Shown here one piece after another: positions 33,870 through 42,624 of a DNA stretch of 64,000 bases. The DNA is taken from assembly GCA_964371055.1 (NCBI GenBank), contig CAYJLF010000005.1:186001-250000 (forward strand), in the 5' to 3' direction. Below the pieces are notes generated by a model. It was not told the origin of the DNA. It saw only the letters and a list, made by a program, of their open reading frames with translations, and searched no databases. A program made the position numbers and the translations under genes. Source of the stretch: CAYJLF01 sp964371055. Lineage in GTDB: Bacteria > Eisenbacteria > RBG-16-71-46 > CAIMUX01. Position 1 is the first letter of the stretch. Every line of letters begins with the position of its first letter.

Positions 33870-34298
33870 TCAGCCTCGACCGAACTCCCGGATCTTTTCG
33901 CGCAGGGCCGCCACGACTCCCGGCTTGGCCTGCAGGTCGGGGTTGGCCGTCATCTGCGGGCTCTTGCCGACGGCAGCGCCCCCGTAGACGATCGCCTTCT
34001 CGATCTCCTCGTCGCTCACGGTGCGCTGCCAGGCGCGGTCACGGTAGTTGCGAGGCTTCGGGGTCAGTCCGGCGGATCCGGGGCCGTTCCCGGTGCCGTC
34101 GGTTCCGTGGCAGGCCGCGCAGCGGGTCGCGAAGAGCGTATTCGCCTCCGCCCGGTCCTGGGCAGTGATCAAGACCTTGGCCGAGTTTTCGCTCTGGCCG
34201 TTCGTGCCACCACCTCCACCACATCCCGCCACGACGACTGCCAGCACGAACAGAAGACTTCCGATCGTCCGCGGCACATTCCCTCTCCAGCCTTTCAT
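33870..34298 (-). CDS. Monohaem c-type cytochrome lipoprotein of the nos operon
   Basis: The 142-residue product has a lipoprotein signal (LLFVLAVVVAGC, then a GGGGG spacer) and one haem site CAACH at ~60, with SPQM supplying the probable distal Met. It is the first gene of the nos operon, 38 bp before nosZ, and is likely the direct electron donor to the CuA site. ATG 34298 has GGAGGACGGA upstream. Small cytochromes c in this position are common in clade II nos clusters. Confidence 0.88.
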   Translation of the reverse strand: MKGWRGNVPRTIGSLLFVLAVVVAGCGGGGGTNGQSENSAKVLITAQDRAEANTLFATRCAACHGTDGTGNGPGSAGLTPKPRNYRDRAWQRTVSDEEIEKAIVYGGAAVGKSPQMTANPDLQAKPGVVAALREKIREFGRG

Positions 34299-34376
34299 TC
34301 CGTCCTCCTCGGCCCAGGCCCATCGGGCGAGCGAGTGGCCTCCGGTCCCGGGCGGCCCGCTCCACTCCCCTCAACA

Positions 34377-34417
34377 ACTCAACGCATGATGATATGCGTT
34401 GAGTCCGAGCCTGTCAA
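34377..34417 (-). promoter_or_regulatory. nos operon promoter with operator palindrome over the -10 box
   Basis: On the minus strand TTGACA (34412-34417), 17 bases, TATCAT (34389-34394) is an almost perfect sigma-70 promoter, with a start point near 34382 and a leader of about 84 bases. A perfect inverted repeat, ACTCAACGCAT-N6-ATGCGTTGAGT (34377-34404), encloses the -10 box. This is the geometry of a repressor site, and the Rrf2-type regulator at the end of the operon is the obvious candidate to bind it. Confidence 0.7.
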
Positions 34418-34458
34418 GGCCCCGATTCTGCACCCAGGGACCCGCCCGGAGGCGGGCT

Positions 34459-35712
34459 TCAGCCTGACCGGGGGCCGCGCCGACGGGACGCGATTCGGGA
34501 GAGAGGCATGAAAACCCAGAGGAAAGGCTGCAGGGCGGCGCCCCGCAGGCGGCCCGCTTCCGGACCGCGGTCGGTCGCGAGAATCAAGAGGACCATCAGG
34601 AGCGGTCCCGCGGCAGACAGCCGGTAGATCCGCTCCAACCCGAGCGCTTCGCGGAGCGGTCCGACCGTGAACGAGCCGATCGCGATCCCGCCCAGCACGG
34701 CCGCCGAGAACACGGCACTCACCTGCGGAGTCCGGTCCGGGTAGGCTCGGGAACTCAAAGCAAACAACATCGGAAAGAGCGCCGAGCAGGAGAGCCCGGC
34801 CAGGCCGAAGGCGAGGAGCGACTCCGCTGCGTTCCCTTCCCGGGCGACCAGCAGGAACGAGGCCGCCATCATCAGCGACAGGACGAGCGACAGCGCCCGC
34901 GCCGAGACCCAGCGCAGGACCACAGCCGAGAGGAACCGTCCGCCGGTCATCGCCACCCAGAAAACCGACAGCGCCCCTGTGGCGACCGCCATCGGCAGAC
35001 CGCGCCGTTCGTAAAGGAAGACGACCGCCCACACGGTCAAGGTCGCCTCGCCGATCCCATAGAGGAACACCGTCGTGGCTCGCGCGATCAGCCCGCGGGG
35101 AAGACCGGTCCGGCGATGCCCCGCCTCGATCCCGTCCGCCAGACCCTTGACCGGGCGGCCGATCATTCCGGCCGAAACGATCGCGAACCCCGCCGCGAGC
35201 AGGATGGGCGCCAGCGGCCAAGCCTCGACCGAGGCCAAAAACCCTACGATCAGCGGCCAGAGCGCCGCGCCGGTGCCCAGCGTGCCGTGGAGCGCGGCGA
35301 GGGCGCGATCCCGTCTCTCCGGCAGAAGCTCGATCGCGGCGGTATTCATACTGATCCCGAGCATCCCCAGGCAGGGACCGGCCAGCACGACCGCGGCAAA
35401 GAGCAGGGGCAGCCCGGCCGTACGCCCCACCACGCCGGCCAGAGCCATGAGCAGAAGCGCGACGATCTCTCCGGCCAGCGGGATGAGGAACAGCTGACGC
35501 AGCGTGAAGCGGCGCAGAAGCGGCGCCGCGGCCAGGGAGGTGACCAGCGCCAAGAGCAGGAAAGGGAGAAAGAGCGCCCCGTAGAGCGTGTCGGACAGGT
35601 GGAGGCGCGCTCGCAGGACGGCGCTCGACGCCGCCAGCATCACGCCGAACGCTCCCTGCAGGGCCGAGGCACCGTAGACGACGGCGATCGAACGCCGGGT
35701 ATGGGGACTCAA
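34459..35712 (-). CDS. Major facilitator superfamily transporter
   Basis: The 417-residue protein has 12 predicted hydrophobic segments in two halves, with the between-helix 2/3 loop APLLRRFTLRQLFL and NTAAIELLPERRDRALAALH in the first half. The overall pattern is that of FucP/YbjJ-like MFS members ('G..GAA..P'). The substrate cannot be told from the sequence. Its ATG overlaps the stop of the HflK-like gene by four bases, so it is the last gene of the eight-gene metal/SPFH operon. The palindromic nos promoter follows about 55 bp later. Confidence 0.8.
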   Translation of the reverse strand: MSPHTRRSIAVVYGASALQGAFGVMLAASSAVLRARLHLSDTLYGALFLPFLLLALVTSLAAAPLLRRFTLRQLFLIPLAGEIVALLLMALAGVVGRTAGLPLLFAAVVLAGPCLGMLGISMNTAAIELLPERRDRALAALHGTLGTGAALWPLIVGFLASVEAWPLAPILLAAGFAIVSAGMIGRPVKGLADGIEAGHRRTGLPRGLIARATTVFLYGIGEATLTVWAVVFLYERRGLPMAVATGALSVFWVAMTGGRFLSAVVLRWVSARALSLVLSLMMAASFLLVAREGNAAESLLAFGLAGLSCSALFPMLFALSSRAYPDRTPQVSAVFSAAVLGGIAIGSFTVGPLREALGLERIYRLSAAGPLLMVLLILATDRGPEAGRLRGAALQPFLWVFMPLSRIASRRRGPRSG

Positions 35713-36662
35713 CGCTCTCCGTCCAGGATCGTCACCCGGGAGCCGTCACGCACGACCACGGTCCGCGTCCGCGCGAAGACACGCTCCATCGACTCGAGGT
35801 AGAGACGGCGCCGCGTGACGCGCGGATCCCGGCGGTACTCGGCCAGCATCGCCTCGAACGCCTGGCTCTCGCCGCGGGCCTGTTCCACGCGGAGTTGCGC
35901 CTGGCCGCGGGCCCGGTTGACGATCTCCTCGGCCTCACCGCGCGCTCCGGGCACCGTCTGGTTGGCGTAGAGCCTGGCATTCTCGACCAGCCCCTCGCTG
36001 TCCTTCTTGGCTGCCGTCACGTCGTTGAACGCCGCGATGACCGGCACCGGCGGAGAGACGACCTGCAAGTTCCCACCCAGGAGGGTCACGCCCGCCCCAT
36101 AGGCATCGAGACGCCGCTGTGCCTCCGCGATCGCCTCGACCTGGATCGCGGCCTTGGAGCTGGTCAGCACATCGTCGACGCGTCGCCAGGCGAGGGCGGC
36201 CGAGAGCGCCGACTCGACCGATCGCTCCACCAGCCAGTCCGGTCCCTCCGTGCCGAAGAGGTACTCGACCGGATCACGGAGGCGATACTGGACGACCAGC
36301 ATCAGTTTCAGGATGTTCTCGTCGCCGGTCATCATGTCCGAACGGCGCGCGTCCGCGGCCGCATCGACCAGGCGTCCGAGGAAGGTGAAGCCCACCTCCA
36401 TGCGCCGCACCTCGGTCGTGGCCGGCGTGTAGGCCCGCCCGATCGGGCGAGGCCAGGCCCAGTGCAGCCCGGGCCCGGTCCGGCCGGTGACCTGGCCGAA
36501 GGTGAGGACGATTCCCCGCTCGTTACTCCCGACGGTGTAGAAGCCGGTGCCGAGCCAGATGGCGCAAAGCACGGCCAGGGGCTGCCAGAGGTGGCGCGGG
36601 GCGAAGCGCGATGCCGCCGCGGCGGTCCCCCCGGACAGCCGAGTTCTCCAGCCGGTCACCAT
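35709..36662 (-). CDS. HflK-like SPFH domain membrane protein
   Basis: The 317-residue protein has one N-terminal membrane helix (PLAVLCAIWLGTGFYTV) and an SPFH/band-7 domain: GSNERGIVLTFGQVTGRTGP, MMTGDENILKLMLVVQYRLR, then a long charged helix with NRARGQAQLRVEQARGES. This is the layout of HflK, which with HflC forms a large ring around the FtsH protease on the periplasmic side. The gene starts within the stop of the HflC-like gene (TGATG). The order HflK-HflC in E. coli is reversed here, and a second HflK-like domain exists two genes upstream. Confidence 0.85.
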   Translation of the reverse strand: MVTGWRTRLSGGTAAAASRFAPRHLWQPLAVLCAIWLGTGFYTVGSNERGIVLTFGQVTGRTGPGLHWAWPRPIGRAYTPATTEVRRMEVGFTFLGRLVDAAADARRSDMMTGDENILKLMLVVQYRLRDPVEYLFGTEGPDWLVERSVESALSAALAWRRVDDVLTSSKAAIQVEAIAEAQRRLDAYGAGVTLLGGNLQVVSPPVPVIAAFNDVTAAKKDSEGLVENARLYANQTVPGARGEAEEIVNRARGQAQLRVEQARGESQAFEAMLAEYRRDPRVTRRRLYLESMERVFARTRTVVVRDGSRVTILDGER

Positions 36663-37600
36663 CACCGGTTCGTCCCTTCGGTCGATGGCGAGCCTCCCTT
36701 CAACGTCTCCCGTAACTGCGGCTCGGAGAGGATCCGCAGGTAGTCCATCTCCGGCGGGAGCAGAATCGTAGTCTTGTCGGTCAGCGTCTTCTCGTAGGAA
36801 GAGAGTGTTCGCAGAAACTCGTAGAACTCCCGGTTCTTGCCATAAGCCTGGTTGTACACTCGGGCCGCCTCGGCCTCCGACTCCCCCTCGATCTCCAGCG
36901 CCTGCCGCTTCGCCGACGCCAGGATCTCCATCTTCTGGCGATCGGCTTCGGCCCGGATGGTGCTGGCCGCCTGCTCCCCCTCGCTGCGATAGCGCGTTGC
37001 GATCTGTTTGCGCTCGGCGCGCATCCGCTCGAAGACGCTCTCGCGGTTCTGCTCGGGGAGGTTGATCCGCTTGATCCGGAAGTCGACGATCTCGACACCG
37101 CATTCCCGGGACGCCGCCTCGTCGCAGGCCAGGCGGATGTCGCCGCCGATCGCATCGAGGCGAAGATCGGCGGGGTCGACAGAGATCAGGGCGCTCAGCT
37201 CGTGCCGCCCGAGCTGTTCCCCGAGCAGGGAGAGAATGACATCCCGGAGGTAGGCCTCGGCCCCCTCCCGATCACCCACCGTCTGGAGAAAGCGGAGCGG
37301 ATCGCGGATCTTCCAGCAGGCGTAGCTCGCCACTTCGATGTTCTTCTTGTCGAGCGTCAGGAGCTCGCGCGGGGGTTCGTCGGGCCCGGGCACATCGAAG
37401 ACGAGGAGCCGGCGGTCGAACCGGCGGACGTCATCGATCGGCCAGAAGAGCTTCATCTGCAGCCCCGGCCGGGTCACCACGCGGACCGGCGAGCCGAAGC
37501 GAAGAACGATCGCGTAGTCGCTGACCGCCACCGTGAAGAAGAGCGTCGACAACCACACGATACCGACCACGGCGGCCAGGAGGATCAAGATCCGTCTCAC
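36662..37600 (-). CDS. HflC-like SPFH domain membrane protein
   Basis: From GTG 37600 (GAAGGAGACGCC upstream) the 312-residue product has a membrane helix (ILILLAAVVGIVWLSTLFFT) and an SPFH domain (DYAIVLRFGSPVRVV, LTLDKKNIEVASYACWKIRD). Then follow the HflC signature region IKRINLPEQNRESVFERMRA and the AERKQIATRYRSEGEQ helix, plus a C-terminal YNQAYGKNREFYEFLRTLSS. It would pair with an HflK-like partner. It overlaps the permease-fusion gene by four bases (GTGA). Confidence 0.87.
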   Translation of the reverse strand: MRRILILLAAVVGIVWLSTLFFTVAVSDYAIVLRFGSPVRVVTRPGLQMKLFWPIDDVRRFDRRLLVFDVPGPDEPPRELLTLDKKNIEVASYACWKIRDPLRFLQTVGDREGAEAYLRDVILSLLGEQLGRHELSALISVDPADLRLDAIGGDIRLACDEAASRECGVEIVDFRIKRINLPEQNRESVFERMRAERKQIATRYRSEGEQAASTIRAEADRQKMEILASAKRQALEIEGESEAEAARVYNQAYGKNREFYEFLRTLSSYEKTLTDKTTILLPPEMDYLRILSEPQLRETLKGGSPSTEGTNR

Positions 37601-39771
37601 GGCGTCTCCTTCGGTCGTGACGACCCGGGCTGGGAGGGGGCGGAAATCCCGCCGAAGGGGAGGGCCTCGAAGCCCTCGCCCCGGCGCAGCCAGATGTCGG
37701 GTCCCCGATCCCGGGATCCGGTCAGGTCGATGTAGAGGTCGAGGCCGGGTAAGACCTCCTCGAGTTTCTCCAGGTGCAGTCGTGAGCGGGTGAGCCGCGA
37801 CTGCTTCCGCTCCTCCCGGCTGAGCGCGGTGAAGGCGAACGCCTCTCCCGCCGCGCTCCCGACGCGGTCGGCCGCGCCGCCGTGAGCCAACGACACGCCG
37901 CGCGCCGAATCGCCGCGGGCCTCGCGCACGATCCGCTCGGAGTACTCCCGGGCGTTGTTGACGTACTGCACCGCGTCCTCGGCCGCTCCGGCCACGTCGC
38001 GGAAGGCCCAGTGGACCGGCGTCGGCGCATGCACCGAGACGAGCTGGAAGCCCACGATCCTGATCCCCGAGCGGGCGGCGTCCAGCGCCGGCTGCATCAG
38101 CTCGTCCCTCACCTGGCGCTCGACCGCGGCGCGATCGACCGTGAGAAGCGCGTCGATCCCCCGCCCCCCGATCGCCTCCTGCAACGCCCAGCGCGCCGTC
38201 GCCCGCACCAGTTCGTCCAGGTCGCCGATGCCATAGAGCGCCTGGTGCACCGCTTCCGGATTCTCCTGCACCTGGAACTGTGCCACGCCCTGCACGTCGA
38301 TGATGTTTTCGTCGCCGGTCAGCATCCACGACTCGTCCGGCGAACCGTGAATGCCCGGAACGCCCGCGGCGGCGGCAAAGCCCTCATCCTGCATCGCCGG
38401 CGTGAACTCCGCGGATGACGGGTCGCTTCGAAAACCGACTTCCACCCGGCGAATCCGGCTCACTTCGATCCGGTCGAATCCTCCGAGCGGCGCGGGCCAG
38501 TGGTAATGAAGACCGGGGCCGAGGTAGGGAGCGGTCACGGCGCCGAAGCGGGTGGCCGCTGCACGCTCCCCCGGCTGCACGACAAAGCACCCGCTGAGGA
38601 TCCAGGCGAAGATCGCGACTCCCGCGACCGCGATGAGGAGCGTTCGACCGCTGATGCGCCGCCCCGTCAACCGCTCCAGCCAGACCCGCATCTTCCGATC
38701 CGCCCGGCGGCGGACCGCGCTGGCCAGGGCGAGCAGCAGAAAGACGATCGTTGCGACGACACCCAGGCCGTTGCCGTCCTCCGAGAGGATCCGGGTGGGA
38801 TCCGGGGCCGGCAGCAATCCCGTGCGGAGGAGCAGGTCGAGCGAGATGCCGGCCGCGACGCTGATGAGGCCGATCGCCGCCAGGTAGATGATGAAGGCCG
38901 CGCGGCCGAACTGCTTCCACAGGACCACCAGACCGGCAATGTTGGTAGCTGGTCCGGCGAGCAGGAAGACCAGGGCCGCGCCGGGGCTGATCCCGGCCGC
39001 GATGAGCCCCGCCGCGATCGGCGTCGAGGCGGTGGCGCAGACATAGAGAGGCACGCCGACCACGAGCATCGCCAGATAGGCCAGGACCGGCGTGCCGGCC
39101 AGACGGACGAGGTCGAGCTTCACGAAGAGCACACCGATCGCCCCGGCCAGCAGGATGCCCAGCAAGAGCCGGCCGATCAGATCATCGAAAAACTCCACGA
39201 AGCCAAAGCGGAAGGTCTCGCCCAGCCAACCGCGCTTCGACGCCGCTGTAGGCGCATCGGGTGGGACGCAACAGGAGTCCCCGCAGGCCGAGTCCTTCGG
39301 GATCGCTTCCTCACCCTCCGAAACCGGCGCGGGCGCCGTCTCGACCTTTCCGCGTTTTCCGCGCGGCCGCTCCACCAGGTTGATCGCCAGACCGGCCCCG
39401 ATTCCGGTGACGAGCGCGGCGATCGGACGATAGACCGCCATGACGGGACCGATCAGCGCATAGGTGAGGAGGATCGAGACGACATCGGTCTCCGGCACCG
39501 TGATGAGAAACGAAGCCGTCGCCCCTTTGCTGGCGCCGCGCTTCTGCAGCGCGACCCCCGCCGGCAACACGCCGCACGAGCAGAGCGGTAACGGAGCGCC
39601 GATCAGCGCCGCCAGGAGCACCGGCCGCCACCCCGGCCCCTCGAGAGGCCGGAGCAGGCCCTCCCGGCGCAGGAGGGCGGCATGCAGGAACCCGGCCAGC
39701 GCAAACCCGAGGAGCAGGTAGATCGCCGACTCGTTGAGGATGCGAAGTGTCTCGACCAGGATGGCGCCCAT
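37597..39771 (-). CDS. Fusion of SO_0444-type metal efflux permease and HflK-like SPFH domain
   Basis: Residues 1-~335 match the permease family (COG0701) known as SO_0444 Cu/Zn efflux transporters. A first membrane bundle contains APLPLCSCGVLPAGVALQKR and SFLITVPETDVVSILLTYAL, a cytosolic loop has the Cys cluster CGDSCC, and a second bundle contains TASTPIAAGLIAAG and LAGPATNIAGL. After a basic linker, a further helix (LLIAVAGVAIFAWILSGC, ~375) starts a complete HflK-like SPFH domain (~390-700: PGERAAATRFGAVTAPYLGP, MLTGDENIIDVQGVAQFQVQ). The 724-residue reading has no stop or frame break, so it is a true fusion. It follows ZnuABC and precedes HflC- and HflK-like genes. The ring would then be tethered to a metal exporter; this role is inferred. 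Confidence 0.85.
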   Translation of the reverse strand: MGAILVETLRILNESAIYLLLGFALAGFLHAALLRREGLLRPLEGPGWRPVLLAALIGAPLPLCSCGVLPAGVALQKRGASKGATASFLITVPETDVVSILLTYALIGPVMAVYRPIAALVTGIGAGLAINLVERPRGKRGKVETAPAPVSEGEEAIPKDSACGDSCCVPPDAPTAASKRGWLGETFRFGFVEFFDDLIGRLLLGILLAGAIGVLFVKLDLVRLAGTPVLAYLAMLVVGVPLYVCATASTPIAAGLIAAGISPGAALVFLLAGPATNIAGLVVLWKQFGRAAFIIYLAAIGLISVAAGISLDLLLRTGLLPAPDPTRILSEDGNGLGVVATIVFLLLALASAVRRRADRKMRVWLERLTGRRISGRTLLIAVAGVAIFAWILSGCFVVQPGERAAATRFGAVTAPYLGPGLHYHWPAPLGGFDRIEVSRIRRVEVGFRSDPSSAEFTPAMQDEGFAAAAGVPGIHGSPDESWMLTGDENIIDVQGVAQFQVQENPEAVHQALYGIGDLDELVRATARWALQEAIGGRGIDALLTVDRAAVERQVRDELMQPALDAARSGIRIVGFQLVSVHAPTPVHWAFRDVAGAAEDAVQYVNNAREYSERIVREARGDSARGVSLAHGGAADRVGSAAGEAFAFTALSREERKQSRLTRSRLHLEKLEEVLPGLDLYIDLTGSRDRGPDIWLRRGEGFEALPFGGISAPSQPGSSRPKETP

Positions 39772-39816
39772 CGTTGTCTGCCTTCCATCGACCGCCGGCC
39801 GCCTCCGGCCTGCCCG

Positions 39817-40692
39817 CTACCGTCCTTCGGGCGTTCGCGCCCGAGGTGGCCGTCGCCGTCGGAGACCGCTTCCCAGGCTGACGACCGCGTAGACCCCGGC
39901 CGTCAGCAGGATCGTCGTCGCCCCGACCGGAAGGTCGGGCGCATAGCTGATCCCAAGCCCCGCGGTGGTGAAACCTGCGCTCAGAATGGCGGAAAAGAGC
40001 ATCATCTGCCACAGCTTTCGGGAGAACCGCCCCGCGATACTGACCGGCAGCGTGATGAGCGCGATCACCATGACGACGCCGACGACATAGATCAGGGTGA
40101 CGATGGTGAGCGCGGTCATGCAGAGCAGCAGGGTATAGAAGAACGACACCCGGATGCCGCGCAGCCGCGCGAACTCCTCGTCGAAGCAGACGGCGAGCAA
40201 CGGGTTGTAAAAGACGATGGCCATCGCCAGCACGATCAGGTCGACCACAATGAGGAGACGCAAGGCCTGCGCGTCGACCATGACGATGTTCCCGAACAGA
40301 TAGGTCATCAGATCGGCTTTGTAACCCGGGGTCAGGAAGAGAAAGAGCACGCCGACGGCGATCCCGATCGCCCAGAGAGCGGAGATGACCGTGTCCTCGC
40401 GTTCCCCCCCCCGTTCCTTGATCCAGCCGATGGTGAGCGCCGCCAGGAGCGCCGCCACGATCGCCCCGTGCAGCGGATGCAACCACTCCACCCCGTGCAC
40501 CACGCGCAGGTAGTAGGCCGCCCCCATCCCGCCGAGCACGGAGTGGGCGATGCTGCCGGCGATGACCGTGATCCTCCGGGTCACCACGTAGGTGCCGACG
40601 ACGCCGCAGGCGACGCTGGCGAGGAGCCCCGCCAGGAGGGCGTTGCGGAGGAAGGCATGCTGCGCCAGGGCGTCCAGGAATTCAGTGCCCAT
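39817..40692 (-). CDS. znuB: Zinc/manganese ABC transporter permease (ZnuB-like)
   Basis: The 291-residue protein has eight or nine hydrophobic segments and the ABC-3 permease signature: VVGTYVVTRRITVIAGSIAH, EDTVISALWAIGIAVGVLFL and DEEFARLRGI. ATG 40692 lies inside the end of the ATPase gene (11-bp overlap). It is the membrane channel of the zinc-type (cluster 9) uptake system with the two genes before it. Manganese or iron specificity cannot be excluded. Confidence 0.9.
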   Translation of the reverse strand: MGTEFLDALAQHAFLRNALLAGLLASVACGVVGTYVVTRRITVIAGSIAHSVLGGMGAAYYLRVVHGVEWLHPLHGAIVAALLAALTIGWIKERGGEREDTVISALWAIGIAVGVLFLFLTPGYKADLMTYLFGNIVMVDAQALRLLIVVDLIVLAMAIVFYNPLLAVCFDEEFARLRGIRVSFFYTLLLCMTALTIVTLIYVVGVVMVIALITLPVSIAGRFSRKLWQMMLFSAILSAGFTTAGLGISYAPDLPVGATTILLTAGVYAVVSLGSGLRRRRPPRARTPEGR

Positions 40693-41515
40693 GCGCGTGC
40701 CCCGGCTCGTGGTGGGTACCGTCGGCATGTTCGCCGTGCCGCACCAGGTGCATCCCCTCCGCTCCATGGAAAAGGAGTCGCGCCAGCTCCCCATGGATCG
40801 CGGTCGCCGGATGGACCTCGACGTCACGGTTGACGCAGACCACGGTGCGCACATGCCGCGAGACGGTCGCGACATCATGAGAGACGAGAACGACCGTCAT
40901 CCGCCGGTTGAGTTCGCGCAAGAGGTCGTACAGCTCGTCCTGCACGCGCGGATCGAGGCTGGCCGTCGGCTCGTCCAGCAGGAGAAGCTCCGGATCGCAG
41001 GCTAAAGCCCGCGCGATCAGCACCCGCTGGCGCTGGCCGCCGGAGAGGGCGAAGAACGGCCGCTTCCGCAGGTCGGCGATCCGCACGTCGGCCAGCGCCT
41101 GGTCGGCCGCGGCCCGGTCTTCGCGGCGGAAGGCCCCGATCGGAAAGGCGTGACGCAACCGGCCCATCAGGACGACGTCGATCGCCGTCACCGGGAAACT
41201 CGCATCGAGTTGCACGTGCTGCGGCATGTACCCGATCCGCTGTCGCGCCGCCACGGGGGACCGGCCCAGCACGCGGATCTCCCCGGCGTCGGGCGACAGG
41301 AGCCCAAGGGCCAGCTTCAGGATGGTGGTCTTCCCGCCGCCGTTCGGGCCGATGATCGACACGAAGTCACCGGCCTCGATGCGAAGGCTGACCCGTTCCA
41401 GCACCGGTCGTTCGTCATAGGCGAAGGAGAGATCGGAGGCCTCGATGGCCGGCACGGTCTCCGGTGACGACTCGGATGGGCGTGCCGGCAAGCCGTCCGT
41501 GGACGTGTCGCTCAT
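40682..41515 (-). CDS. znuC: Zinc/manganese ABC transporter ATPase (ZnuC-like)
   Basis: The 277-residue ATPase has Walker A GPNGGGKTT (~60), Q-loop PQHVQLD, signature LSGGQRQRV (~160) and Walker B LLLLDEPTASLD. The final residues are His-rich (HGEHADGTHHEPGHAHGH), which is common for zinc-handling proteins and may bind the metal. ATG 41515 overlaps the znuA stop by four bases; a longer in-frame reading to 41713 runs into znuA and is rejected. Confidence 0.9.
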   Translation of the reverse strand: MSDTSTDGLPARPSESSPETVPAIEASDLSFAYDERPVLERVSLRIEAGDFVSIIGPNGGGKTTILKLALGLLSPDAGEIRVLGRSPVAARQRIGYMPQHVQLDASFPVTAIDVVLMGRLRHAFPIGAFRREDRAAADQALADVRIADLRKRPFFALSGGQRQRVLIARALACDPELLLLDEPTASLDPRVQDELYDLLRELNRRMTVVLVSHDVATVSRHVRTVVCVNRDVEVHPATAIHGELARLLFHGAEGMHLVRHGEHADGTHHEPGHAHGH

Positions 41516-42624
41516 CCCCTCGACCCCGGCGGTGGGCCGCTCAAGCCGTCGCGGATCCTCTGAGCCATGGCCCTGAGATTGGCCGGATAGTCGCGGGCGA
41601 GCGGATCGAGCGGAATGACCTGACCGCCGATCTCGCGGGCCAGGATCGTCGCGGTGGCGGCGGACGGACCGATCTGGATGAAGACGGCATACACGCTCCG
41701 CCCGCGCGCCCATTCGATGACCGAGGCCAGGTACTTCGAGCCCGGCTTGAACCCACCGACTTCCACCGCCACCTGCTTCAGCCCGTAGGCGTCGCAGAAG
41801 TAACCGTAGAAGGGATGATAGACCAGCATGTCCCGGCCGCGCACGGGGAGCAGAAGGGCCGCGAGCGCGCGATCGAGGTCGTCCAACTCCGATTCGAGCC
41901 GGGCGAGATTGGCGCGATAGAGATCGGCGTGGTCCGGGTCGACCCGCAACAGCCCGCCGGCCACATTGGCCGCGAGGGTCTTCGCCAGGCGGGGACTCAG
42001 CCAGATGTGCGGGTCGGCGCCGGCGTGCGCGTGATCGTGACCGTGATCGTGACCCTGGTGATCTTCGCGGCCGGCCTGATGGTCGTCCGGGTCGTCTTCG
42101 TGCTCGCCCGCCGGCGAGGCGCCGTCCCCGTCGATCCGCAGCAGGTCGTCGTCGAGCTGACGGAGTGGGATGTCACGGCGCACGTCGACCACGACCAGAC
42201 CCGGCGCATTGGCCGTCAACCGCGGGAGGAGCGTCTCCTCCATCGGCATGCCGATCGCGAAGTAGACCTGCGCCTTCGACAGCCGCGCCACCTGCTTGGC
42301 CGTGGCCTCGTACGTCTCCGCGCACTCCCCGCCCGCCACGAGCGCCTCGACCGTCACCCGGTCACCGCCGATCCGTTCGACGAACCAGGCGAGCGGATCG
42401 ATGGTGGCAAACGCAGCGATCGGCGCCGACTCCGCGGGTCCCGCCCCCGCCGGCGCGGCCAGGGCGTGGACGGCACCGATGAACCCGAACGCGAGCGCGC
42501 CCAGGGTGGCGACGAGGCCGCGGAATGCGACCGACGGATCGCGACGACGCCCGCCCCGCCCCGCCCACGTGGCCTTCGGGGGCCTGCGCCGGTCGACCCG
42601 CACGTGATGATCCGCTCGCGACAT
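41512..42624 (-). CDS. znuA: Zinc-binding ABC transporter substrate protein (ZnuA-like)
   Basis: The 370-residue protein has an export signal after a basic head (VATLGALAFGFIGAVHALAA) and the cluster 9 substrate-binding fold: IDPLAWFVERIGGDRVTVEA, VYFAIGMPMEETLLPRL and MLVYHPFYGYFCDAYGL. A long His/Asp loop (~185-230, with HDHGHDHAHAGADPHIW) is the mark of zinc carriers. The metal-site His residues in ADPHIWLSP and VYHPFYGYF are present. It captures zinc in the periplasm for ZnuBC. Confidence 0.9.
   Translation of the reverse strand: MSRADHHVRVDRRRPPKATWAGRGGRRRDPSVAFRGLVATLGALAFGFIGAVHALAAPAGAGPAESAPIAAFATIDPLAWFVERIGGDRVTVEALVAGGECAETYEATAKQVARLSKAQVYFAIGMPMEETLLPRLTANAPGLVVVDVRRDIPLRQLDDDLLRIDGDGASPAGEHEDDPDDHQAGREDHQGHDHGHDHAHAGADPHIWLSPRLAKTLAANVAGGLLRVDPDHADLYRANLARLESELDDLDRALAALLLPVRGRDMLVYHPFYGYFCDAYGLKQVAVEVGGFKPGSKYLASVIEWARGRSVYAVFIQIGPSAATATILAREIGGQVIPLDPLARDYPANLRAMAQRIRDGLSGPPPGSRG

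Noticed and set aside
34377..34404. Stem-loop as terminator of the MFS operon
   Set aside because: No T-run follows on the minus strand, and the repeat encloses a -10 box with TTGACA at correct distance, so an operator is a better reading.
34377..34404. FNR/CRP-type or classical NsrR box before nos
   Set aside because: The arms do not contain TTGAT-N4-ATCAA, nor do they match the AT-rich known NsrR half-site.
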